Source: Phycisphaeraceae bacterium (GTDB lineage Bacteria > Planctomycetota > Phycisphaerae > Phycisphaerales > Phycisphaeraceae). From it: a stretch of DNA of 8,147 bases. The position numbers and the translations under genes are program-made. The stretch covers positions 1 through 8,147 of the forward strand of contig JAJDCV010000026.1 of assembly GCA_029260675.1 (NCBI GenBank). Direction: 5' to 3'. The first letter of the stretch is position 1, and the number at the start of each line of letters is the position of its first letter. Below are positions 1 through 5,775 of the stretch, in pieces. The notes beneath the pieces were generated by a model, which ran no database searches, was not told where the DNA came from, and was given only the letters and a program-made list of their open reading frames with translations.

Positions 1-2
1 GC

Positions 3-29
3 TCGGATTATAACCGCAAGGCGGAGTAA
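3..29 (+). CDS. Possible last codons of an upstream gene
   Basis: In this frame the window opens with eight sense codons (SDYNRKAE) and a TAA stop. The residues would suit a polar C-terminal tail, but so short a piece cannot be assigned to a family. In many bacteria floA follows an NfeD-family gene, so a cut-off NfeD-like gene is one option; this rests on known gene order, not on the residues. Another frame is open from base 1 to a TAA at 88-90, so the true frame is uncertain. Confidence 0.15.
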   Translation, partial: SDYNRKAE

Positions 30-59
30 CCGAGCGCGAATTCTCACGATATACCTTCT

Positions 60-81
60 CGGGACCGGTAATCTCGTCCCG
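60..81 (+). terminator. Weak hairpin between left-edge gene and floA copy 1
   Basis: CGGGAC (60-65) and GTCCCG (76-81) form a perfect 6-bp GC-rich stem around a 10-nt loop. No T-run follows directly; the nearest is an ATATTTT stretch about 15 nt further on. It could end transcription of a gene entering from the left, but it is not a canonical intrinsic terminator. Confidence 0.2.
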
Positions 82-108
82 CCGCGATAATGCTCATATT
101 TTGGCCGC

Positions 109-612
109 TCCCGGCATTGGTCTTCCAGGCCTGGTTCGCGCATGATGTAGTGGTCCGGATACGTTCATACACCATCATGTTCCCGAGGGTACCGCTATGA
201 ACTCACTGACCCCTATGCTGACCCTAGCCAACCCCGCGGTGATCGCGGTGGCCGTGATCGTTGCCCTGATCGTGTTCGGTATCGTGATCTTCATGTTCCG
301 CTTCCTTGGGTTGTGGATCCTGGCTCTGGTTTCGGGAGCCCCGGTGAGTCTGCCACAACTGGTGGGTATGCAGTTCAGGAAAGTCAACCCGCGAGTGATC
401 GTGCATTCGCGTATCCAAGCGGTCAAAGCGGGGCTGAACATCTCGACCGATCAGCTTGAAGTCCACTACCTGGCGGGCGGTAACGTGCAGCGTGTCGTCA
501 ACGCCCTGATCGCGGCGGATCGGAATTACGTCGAGATGGATTGGGACATGGCCTCCGCGATCGACTTAGGCGGCGGCGATCCCCTCGCCGAAGTACAGGC
601 GCTGGCAAATCC
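109..612 (+). repeat. Tandem floA 5' duplication, copy 1
   Basis: This stretch aligns without gaps to 745-1248 at a fixed offset of 636 bp. Similarity starts weakly around TCCCGGC (109-115), is strong from about 137 and stops near 612, at the Asn-Pro codons. The last 56 bases before the start codon match copy 2 at about 47 of 56 positions by hand count, as well conserved as the coding part. The unit therefore carries a leader, ribosome binding site and N-terminal coding region. Divergence is substantial and even, so the duplication is not recent. Confidence 0.85.
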
Positions 613-628
613 CACCCCGCGCGGGTAA
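197..628 (+). CDS. Truncated flotillin-like FloA paralogue
   Basis: The 143-residue product matches the N-terminal part of the full-length FloA encoded just downstream at about 75% identity by hand count. It keeps the hydrophobic membrane segment (about residues 14-46) and the first part of the SPFH domain, including RKVNPRVIV and HYLAGGN. Similarity ends at the Asn-Pro at 138-139, and four unrelated residues lead to a TAA. The rest of the SPFH core and the whole Glu-Ala coiled coil, needed for oligomers in known flotillins, are missing. ATG at 197 has GAGGG seven bases upstream and agrees with the copy 2 start. No frameshift or internal stop has built up despite clear divergence. It may be a small membrane protein acting on FloA, or a decaying fragment that happens to stay open; the sequence alone does not decide. 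Confidence 0.65.
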   Translation: MNSLTPMLTLANPAVIAVAVIVALIVFGIVIFMFRFLGLWILALVSGAPVSLPQLVGMQFRKVNPRVIVHSRIQAVKAGLNISTDQLEVHYLAGGNVQRVVNALIAADRNYVEMDWDMASAIDLGGGDPLAEVQALANPTPRG

Positions 629-832
629 ATGGAGCAGTCAGGGACAGGAACCATGGCAGGGTAACGATGCCCTCAACCCTGCCCGGTCGTGTTTCAATCC
701 CGGGCATCTGAGCCCGACCTGCCACGAACCCGGGACAGGAAACATCCCGGCGCTTGTCCCAACGGCCCCGATCGTGCATCATGTGGTGGTTCGGACACGT
801 TCGCACACCATCATGTTCCCGAGGGAGCCGCC
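629..832 (+). other. Spacer between floA copies, with short direct repeat
   Basis: No convincing gene is present. GGGACAGGAA occurs at 641-650 and again at 732-741, and the match extends to 14 bases with one mismatch (641-654 and 732-745). The second occurrence abuts the start of the duplicated leader. An in-frame GTG at 689 would extend the downstream floA by 48 codons, but those codons look non-coding and the copy 1 start argues against it. Confidence 0.5.
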
Positions 833-1248
833 ATGAACTCGCTTACCCCTATGCTGACCCTAGCCAACCCTGCGGTGATCGCGGTGGCCGTGATCGTTTC
901 CCTGATCGTCTTCGCCTTCATGATCTTCATGTTCCGGTTCCTGGGGCTCTGGATCCAGTCGATTGTGTCTGGGGCCAAGGTGAGCATGGGTTCGCTGGTC
1001 GGGATGTGGTTTAGGAAGGTCAACCCGCGCGTGATCGTGCTGTCGCGTATCCAGGCGGTCAAGGCCGGCCTGGAGATCTCGGCAAACCAGCTTGAGACGC
1101 ATTACCTGGCACGGGGCAACGTGCCGCGTGTGGTTAACGCTCTGATCGCCGCCAACCGCGCGAAGATCGAACTGGAATGGGACACCGCCTGCGCGATCGA
1201 CCTGGCGGGGCGCGACATCCTCGACGCGGTACAGACGTCCGTGAACCC
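745..1248 (+). repeat. Tandem floA 5' duplication, copy 2
   Basis: Partner of 109-612 at a constant offset of 636 bp. It includes the leader (about 773-832) with ACACCATCATGTTCCCGAGG shared by both copies, the start codon, and the first 139 codons of the intact floA. Confidence 0.85.
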
Positions 1249-1861
1249 CAAGGTCATCGACTGCCCGCACTCCGGCACAGCCAGGGCGACCATCGATGCG
1301 GTGGCGCAGGACGGGATCCAACTCAAGGCCCGTGCCCGGGTGACCGTGCGTGCCAACCTGGCCCGGCTGATCGGCGGTGCGACCGAGGAGACCATCATCG
1401 CCCGTGTCGGGGAAGGTATCGTGACCACGATCGGTTCGGCCCAGTCACACAAGGCAGTGCTGGAAAACCCTGACAACATCTCCAAGGTCGTGTTGAGCAA
1501 GGGCCTGGATTCGGGGACGGCGTTTGAGATCCTGTCGATCGATATCGCCGACATCGACGTGGGTGAGAATATCGGCGCGAAACTTCAGAGCGACCAGGCC
1601 GAGGCCGACAAGCACCGTTTCCAGGCCGAGGCCGAGAAACGCCGTGCGATGGCGGTGGCGCAGGAGCAGGAGCATAACGCGGACGTCGCCAAGAACCGAG
1701 CGTTGGTCGTGCTGGCCGAGGCCGAGGTGCCCAAGGCGATGGCCGAGGCTTTCCGCTCGGGGAACCTTGGGATCATGGACTACTACAAGATGAAAAACAT
1801 CCAGGCCGACACCTCGATGCGCGACAACATCGCCGGCCCGGGCGATAGCCCGCAGACTTAA
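833..1861 (+). CDS. floA: Flotillin-like protein FloA (UPF0365/YqfA family)
   Basis: Full-length 342-residue FloA, close to the roughly 330 residues usual for the family. FloA proteins insert in the cytoplasmic membrane through an N-terminal hairpin, oligomerise, and organise functional membrane microdomains. Visible parts are a hydrophobic segment at about 14-46; the SPFH/PHB domain from about 50, with family blocks such as HYLARGNVPRVVNALIAA, AIDLAGRDILDAVQ, ARVGEGIVTTIGS and GLDSGTAFEILSIDIADIDV; and an Ala/Glu-rich coiled coil (about 254-308, QAEADKHRFQAEAEKRRAMA onward). The C-terminal GIMDYYKMKNIQADTSMRD is also typical. ATG at 833 has GAGGGA six bases upstream and matches the start of the truncated copy; an earlier GTG at 689 is rejected. 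It converges with the minus-strand operon, leaving only 15 bases between stop codons. Confidence 0.95.
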   Translation: MNSLTPMLTLANPAVIAVAVIVSLIVFAFMIFMFRFLGLWIQSIVSGAKVSMGSLVGMWFRKVNPRVIVLSRIQAVKAGLEISANQLETHYLARGNVPRVVNALIAANRAKIELEWDTACAIDLAGRDILDAVQTSVNPKVIDCPHSGTARATIDAVAQDGIQLKARARVTVRANLARLIGGATEETIIARVGEGIVTTIGSAQSHKAVLENPDNISKVVLSKGLDSGTAFEILSIDIADIDVGENIGAKLQSDQAEADKHRFQAEAEKRRAMAVAQEQEHNADVAKNRALVVLAEAEVPKAMAEAFRSGNLGIMDYYKMKNIQADTSMRDNIAGPGDSPQT

Positions 1862-1876
1862 TCACGCACGGGCAGA

Positions 1877-2929
1877 TCAGCCCAGGTAGCCCGACAGGTC
1901 ATCGACTTCACCACGGCTGTACCTCAGTAACGTATCCGAGAACACCCAGAGCACATCCGGTTCGATACCGTCGAGTTGCAACGCGGCAATCACGCGCTTT
2001 TGCAGCGCAACGACCCCCTCACCGGTCTCAGCAGAGATTGGGATTGCATCGGGCCACGCCTTGTCGGCTAGGTCGATCTTGTTCACCACTTTCAGGTCAG
2101 GCTCACGCGGCATCGCCGAGGGCTTTGGCCAATCGTTGTCGGGGTCACGCATCGCAATCAACACGTCAGCCGAGGCGATGACCTCCGACGCCAACCCGAT
2201 CGCCCGCTGTTCGATTCCGTCACCGCTTTCACGAAGCCCCGGCGTATCCATCCAGCGCACCGCGACCGCGTCTTGAACCCCACCAAGCTCCACCAACCCC
2301 CCCACCCAGTCACGGGTCGTCCCGGGTAGATCCGCAACCAGGCTGACCGATCGCCCCATCAGCCGGTTGGTCAGTGTGCTCTTGCCGACGTTGGGTCGGC
2401 CGACCACGACAACCGTCGGCGGGTTGATAAGGCGATCGAGTATGTGTGTGTTTTCCCGAAGCTTATCACGGTCGATCTTATCGGGGTGCTGCATTGCGGC
2501 ACGCCAGAGCTTCGGCTGTGCGAGCAGCGTGTCGATCGCGGCCGGGCTCATCGCACGCGCCACCGTCCCCAGGGCATCGGCCTGGATCGGCGAGTCGGCC
2601 TCGGGGTACACCGTCAACGGGTCCGGCTGCGGTTCATAGACAAGGCCCATACCGGTGATTTTGTCTAGTAAAGATTGCACGACGCGCGGCCCGCCGTGCG
2701 GCATCAACTTCGCGAGGCCATCTTTCCCGTTGCGTATCAGGACCGCCAGGCCCCGGACGACCGATGCAAGATCAACCAGTCGCACACGCCCGGGTTCCCA
2801 GCCCCGGATACCGGTCATAGTTTCGAGTGTGTCTTGCACATCCGGCCCGGACAAATGCAAGACCGCCACCGCACCGGGGTTCATCGCCGTCGTGAGGCTA
2901 ATCCGTGTCTTTGTCTGGCCGGTGGTCAC
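1877..2929 (-). CDS. MnmE-like GTPase, shortened
   Basis: A 350-residue relative of the tRNA-modification GTPase MnmE (usually about 450). The GTPase domain is intact: GRPNVGKST at 177-185, GTTRD at 203-207, DTPG at 228-231, NKID at 283-286 and SAE at 299-301. The stretch after DTPG keeps the MnmE pattern, with a Glu at 240 at the spacing of the MnmE catalytic Glu, and the P-loop Asn that coordinates potassium in MnmE is present. The N-terminal part is weakly MnmE-like, including an LSG near residue 26 and HGGP at 78-81, and the helical segment before the G domain is shortened. The last helical segment and the Cys-x-Gly-Lys end, needed for tRNA wobble-uridine modification with MnmG, are absent. 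It should therefore not be called mnmE without checking for a second copy. GTG at 2929 overlaps the preceding stop (GTGA) and lacks a clear ribosome binding site, suggesting translational coupling. Confidence 0.85.
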   Translation of the reverse strand: MTTGQTKTRISLTTAMNPGAVAVLHLSGPDVQDTLETMTGIRGWEPGRVRLVDLASVVRGLAVLIRNGKDGLAKLMPHGGPRVVQSLLDKITGMGLVYEPQPDPLTVYPEADSPIQADALGTVARAMSPAAIDTLLAQPKLWRAAMQHPDKIDRDKLRENTHILDRLINPPTVVVVGRPNVGKSTLTNRLMGRSVSLVADLPGTTRDWVGGLVELGGVQDAVAVRWMDTPGLRESGDGIEQRAIGLASEVIASADVLIAMRDPDNDWPKPSAMPREPDLKVVNKIDLADKAWPDAIPISAETGEGVVALQKRVIAALQLDGIEPDVLWVFSDTLLRYSRGEVDDLSGYLG

Positions 2930-3396
2930 GGCGAACCCGTAGAAAAATCGGGCGGGGTGTCCTGCATCGGGATCGCGCTTGGGAAATTAGCGCACTGGAT
3001 CGCCAGCGACGCAATCGCGGGCAGGACCATGGGAAACATCTGCCCGGATACCATCATAAAAACCAGCGTGGTAAAAGACGATCCTTCCAGCGCAGCCAGC
3101 AGGATCAGATTCCCCTGAAAATACCCCGGTGGGGCAACGGCGTTGCCGTGCCAGTGTTTCTTGTACGACTGGTTGCGTGCGAAATAGCCCAGCCCCACGG
3201 CCCCGATCAACACCCCCACGGCGATCGTAAGCATCTGGCCTTCGAGTTGTGATTGGTTGTCCAACTGGCCCGTGTAAGCTCGGTACAACACGATCGACCC
3301 GAAGCTCACCTGCCCCACAATCAATGCCAGCCAGATGATACGTGTCACGACCAGTGTCGACCTGCGTTCGGCATCGGTGTAGGTCGGTTGGTCCAT
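2926..3396 (-). CDS. Hypothetical four-helix membrane protein
   Basis: Not recognised as a named family. The 156-residue product has a short charged N-terminus (TDAERRST), four hydrophobic segments (about 15-38, 54-72, 94-117 and 119-137) and a short polar tail (MQDTPPDFSTGSP). The region between helices 2 and 3 is polar, with Lys, His and Tyr residues at about 74-93. There is no signal peptide cleavage site or catalytic motif. ATG at 3396 lies 7 bases after the coaX stop with only a weak GAG upstream, and its own stop overlaps the start of the GTPase gene by 4 bases. It is therefore cotranscribed with, and probably translationally coupled to, its neighbours. A partner role for the downstream GTPase is possible but rests on gene order only. 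Confidence 0.8.
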   Translation of the reverse strand: MDQPTYTDAERRSTLVVTRIIWLALIVGQVSFGSIVLYRAYTGQLDNQSQLEGQMLTIAVGVLIGAVGLGYFARNQSYKKHWHGNAVAPPGYFQGNLILLAALEGSSFTTLVFMMVSGQMFPMVLPAIASLAIQCANFPSAIPMQDTPPDFSTGSP

Positions 3397-3403
3397 GATC
3401 GGC

Positions 3404-4186
3404 TCAGTTGTCGGCCTTGCTCTGCTGCTCGATCTCGACGCGGAGGGTGGTGTACAGACCCATCATCGTGAGGTTCGGGATCACCCGGTCGACCAGTTCG
3501 TAGTCGCGGAACAGCAGGTTGCCGTCCCCGCCGGTAGCGACGACCAGGGGGAACGAGCCGATTGTTTCGGCATAGCGCTCGACCAACTCGCGGACCATCC
3601 CGCGGAGGCCGTAGTACACGCCGGACTTCATGGCGTCGGCGGTGTTGTGGCCGATCGGCTCGTCGGGGCGTGCCAGCTCGATCTGCGGGAGCATGTCGGT
3701 GCGGCTGTTCAGGGTGTCGAGTTGGAGCTGGGCTCCGGCGGCGATCGCCCCGCCATGGAACGTGCCGGCCCCGTCGATGAAGTCCACGGTGATCGCGGTC
3801 CCGGCGTCGACGACGACACACGCCTGCTTGAGCACATCGAAGGCGGCGGCGGCGTTGAGCAGGCGGTCCTCCCCGGGTATCGAGTCGGGATCCAGTTTCC
3901 TGCCGATCGGGACGGTGATGTCGCGCTCGACCCGCCTGACCTGCTGGCCCAAGGCGCTGGTGATCTGGTGCTCGATCGATTTAGCCGCGGGGTCATTGAC
4001 CGAAGCCAGGAGCACGGCCACGTCCTCATGGTCGCGCAGGGGCGCGTAAGCATGAGTCACCGCTTCGGCCAGGGTGTCCTCTCGCTCGTTGCGGAACGTG
4101 GCGCATTCCTGGAGTTTGCCGTCGATAAACGCACCGATCCGAGTGCGTGAGTTGCCGACGCTGACCCCGAGCATGTTCAGCTTCAT
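3404..4186 (-). CDS. coaX: Type III pantothenate kinase
   Basis: A 260-residue CoaX homologue, of normal length. CoaX phosphorylates pantothenate with ATP in the first step of coenzyme A synthesis and belongs to the ASKHA fold. Family blocks in order are an N-terminal phosphate loop GVSVGNS (7-13), PGEDRLLN (104-111) with the Asp considered catalytic at 107, VVVDAGTAITVDF (124-136), the FHGGAIAAG block (143-151), NTADAMKSGVYYG (181-193) and TGGDG (218-222). The oddity is the phosphate loop: most CoaX proteins have Asp-x-Gly-Asn-Thr, and here the Asp is Ser9 and the Thr is Ser13. ATG at 4186 is preceded by GAGGACGGAAGA, which overlaps the obg stop codon; a Met at residue 5 (4174) is a possible shorter start. 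The gene sits 10 bases after obg. Confidence 0.9.
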   Translation of the reverse strand: MKLNMLGVSVGNSRTRIGAFIDGKLQECATFRNEREDTLAEAVTHAYAPLRDHEDVAVLLASVNDPAAKSIEHQITSALGQQVRRVERDITVPIGRKLDPDSIPGEDRLLNAAAAFDVLKQACVVVDAGTAITVDFIDGAGTFHGGAIAAGAQLQLDTLNSRTDMLPQIELARPDEPIGHNTADAMKSGVYYGLRGMVRELVERYAETIGSFPLVVATGGDGNLLFRDYELVDRVIPNLTMMGLYTTLRVEIEQQSKADN

Positions 4187-4196
4187 TCTTCCGTCC

Positions 4197-5240
4197 TCAT
4201 TCTTTCGCAGGGCCGCTGTGCCAACCCGGGTCGGGCTCGCGCGATTCTTTCAGCAATGCCCAGCAAGCCTCCAACAGCTCGTCCAGCCCGACGCCGGTCG
4301 CCGAGCTGATCGTCATCACGGGCCGACCCAATGCCTGTCCAAACAACTCGACCGCTGCGCCGTGGTCGGCCTCCCCACCGGCGAGGTCCATCTTACTCAA
4401 TACCACCAGCTCCGGCTTGTCCGCCAGGGTCTGGGAGTAGGCCTTGAGCTCATTGCGGATAATACGGTAGTTCTCCGCGGGGTCCGTGTGATCGGCCGGG
4501 TCGATGTCGATCAGGTGCACCAGCAGCCGGGTCCGCTCGACGTGACGCAGGAACCGCGTGCCCAGCCCCTGGCCCTTGTGGGCGTGCTCGATCAGCCCGG
4601 GGATGTCGGCGAAGACGATCCGGCGGTGGTCTGACAGTTCCGCAATCCCCAGGTTCGGCTCCAGGGTGGTGAAGGGGTAGTCGGCGATCTTGGGGGTGGC
4701 CTTGGAAATCCGGGACAGGAGCGTGGACTTGCCGGCGTTGGGCAGGCCGATCAGCCCGATATCGGCGATCAGTTTCAGGTCCAGCCGAAGGTGCAGGTCG
4801 ATTCCCGGCTCGCCCGGGGTGAACTGCCGGGGGGTCTGGTTCTGCGCCCCTTTGAATCGTTCGTTGCCCAGCCCACCCCGGCCCCCGGGGGCAATGACGA
4901 TGCGCTTGCCCAACTCGTCCAGGTCGGCCAGCAGCTCTCCGGAGTCGGCGTCGTAGACGAAGGTCCCCGGTGGCAGACGCAGGACCAGGTCTTCGCCGGC
5001 CTTGCCCGAGCACTGCTTGGGCCCGCCGGGCTCCCCGTTGGGGGCGTACCAGTGGTGCCTGCCCGCGAAGTCCAGGAGGGTATCGACGTTCTCGCTGGCG
5101 AGCAGGATGATCGACCCGCCAAAGCCGCCGTCCCCGCCGTCGGGCCCGCCCTTGGGGATGTACTTCTCACGCCGGAAACTGACCGCACCGTCCCCGCCCT
5201 TGCCGCTGCGAACGAAGATCGTGGCCGAGTCGATGAGCAT
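4197..5240 (-). CDS. obg: Obg/CgtA family ribosome-assembly GTPase
   Basis: A 347-residue Obg GTPase, which acts in late 50S ribosomal subunit assembly and stress control in the cytoplasm. The Gly-rich Obg fold fills residues 1-158, with FRREKYIPKGGPDGGDGG at 22-39 and APGGRGGLGN at 117-126. The G domain follows: GLPNAGKST at 165-173, the YPFTTLEPN switch at 188-196, DIPG at 212-215, SKMD at 282-285 and SSA at 312-314. G4 reads Ser-Lys-x-Asp instead of the usual Asn-Lys-x-Asp. There is no TGS-like C-terminal extension beyond a short tail. ATG at 5240 fits the family N-terminus (MLIDSATIFV), but the 15 bases before it are pyrimidine-rich and hold no Shine-Dalgarno sequence. A terminator separates it from rpmA, so it probably has its own promoter and heads the operon with coaX. 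Confidence 0.95.
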   Translation of the reverse strand: MLIDSATIFVRSGKGGDGAVSFRREKYIPKGGPDGGDGGFGGSIILLASENVDTLLDFAGRHHWYAPNGEPGGPKQCSGKAGEDLVLRLPPGTFVYDADSGELLADLDELGKRIVIAPGGRGGLGNERFKGAQNQTPRQFTPGEPGIDLHLRLDLKLIADIGLIGLPNAGKSTLLSRISKATPKIADYPFTTLEPNLGIAELSDHRRIVFADIPGLIEHAHKGQGLGTRFLRHVERTRLLVHLIDIDPADHTDPAENYRIIRNELKAYSQTLADKPELVVLSKMDLAGGEADHGAAVELFGQALGRPVMTISSATGVGLDELLEACWALLKESREPDPGWHSGPAKE

Positions 5241-5265
5241 GGGGGAGAGGTAGGGTCTGGGGTCT

Positions 5266-5300
5266 TAGCTAATGGCTAATAGCTAACGACTAGTAGCTCA
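5266..5300. repeat. AT-rich heptamer repeat upstream of obg
   Basis: Five consecutive 7-base units read on the + strand: TAGCTAA, TGGCTAA, TAGCTAA, CGACTAG and TAGCTCA. The first three differ by a single base and the last two are degenerate. The tract is AT-rich against GC-rich surroundings and lies between the rpmA terminator and the obg start. It could be an operator, a promoter-associated element or a simple-sequence expansion. No convincing -35/-10 pair was found within it. Confidence 0.7.
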
Positions 5301-5302
5301 AT

Positions 5303-5330
5303 AAAAAACGGGTGCCCCATGGGACACCCG
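5303..5330 (-). terminator. Intrinsic terminator after rpmA
   Basis: On the minus strand a GC-rich hairpin spans 5330-5309: CGGGTG pairs with CACCCG, followed by a T-G wobble and CCC/GGG around a very small loop. Six T residues follow immediately (5308-5303), then ATT. It lies 37 bases past the rpmA stop and should stop most rpmA transcripts before obg. Confidence 0.85.
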
Positions 5331-5367
5331 CGGTGGATCGTCACTTGTCACGGCTTGCCACGCTGGG

Positions 5368-5616
5368 TCAGCTTGCGGCGGCGGCGCGGATGTTGATCTT
5401 ACGGCCCTGGAATTCGACGATGCCGGGCACCAGTGCGAAGAGGGTGTCGTCGTTGCCACGCCCGACCTGGTAGCCGGGCTTGAAGTGGGTGCCGCACTGG
5501 CGGACGATGATCGAGCCGGCCTTGGCGACCTGGCCGCCGTAGAGCTTGATCCCGCGGAACTGTGCGTTGGAGTCGCGACCGTTCTTGGTCGAACCCTGTC
5601 CTTTTTTATGTGCCAT
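5368..5616 (-). CDS. rpmA: 50S ribosomal protein L27
   Basis: An 82-residue L27 of normal length (about 85), a component of the large ribosomal subunit whose N-terminus reaches the peptidyl-transferase centre. The start MAHKKGQGSTKNGRDSN is the classic L27 signature, followed by GIKLYGGQ and the GTHFKPGYQVGRGNDDTLFA block. It begins directly with the mature-type N-terminus, so the cleaved leader seen in Firmicutes L27 is absent. ATG at 5616 has GAGGTGA upstream at good spacing; a GTG three bases earlier is too close to that site. A promoter lies upstream and a terminator downstream, so it can be a single-gene transcript. rplU, which precedes rpmA in most bacteria, is not next to it; an epimerase gene is there instead. 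Confidence 0.97.
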   Translation of the reverse strand: MAHKKGQGSTKNGRDSNAQFRGIKLYGGQVAKAGSIIVRQCGTHFKPGYQVGRGNDDTLFALVPGIVEFQGRKINIRAAAAS

Positions 5617-5703
5617 CACTCACCTCGTGGGCTGATTGGGGTCTGTGTTGCTGTGTAAATCGACTTCACGGCACCTGTTATCTCGGGCACCAGCGAGTCG
5701 GGC

Positions 5704-5731
5704 ATTATAGAGAACCACCGGCGGGAGGCAA
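5704..5731 (-). promoter_or_regulatory. Sigma-70-like promoter of rpmA
   Basis: On the minus strand TTGCCT (5731-5726) and a perfect TATAAT (5709-5704) are separated by 16 bases. Transcription would begin near 5697, giving a leader of about 80 nt before the rpmA ATG. No other minus-strand gene start lies between it and rpmA, so it should serve rpmA. Confidence 0.7.
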
Positions 5732-5775
5732 ACCCACCCGGCTACGATCCGGTCTGCCAGCCTAGCACGCCGGGG

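Noticed and set aside
689..832. N-terminal extension of FloA from a GTG at 689
   Set aside because: The 48 extra codons look non-coding, the ATG at 833 has a good ribosome binding site, and the truncated copy begins at the matching ATG.
1870..1883. Bidirectional terminator between floA and the MnmE-like gene
   Set aside because: The GGGC/GCCC stem is only 4 bp, with no T-run on either strand.
3395..4150. Long + strand open frame opposite coaX
   Set aside because: It is antisense to a clearly conserved enzyme and shows no family motifs; GC-rich codon bias opens this frame.
5733..5757. Terminator after the epimerase gene
   Set aside because: Only a short CCGG/CCGG stem forms, with no proper T-run; it overlaps the rpmA promoter region.
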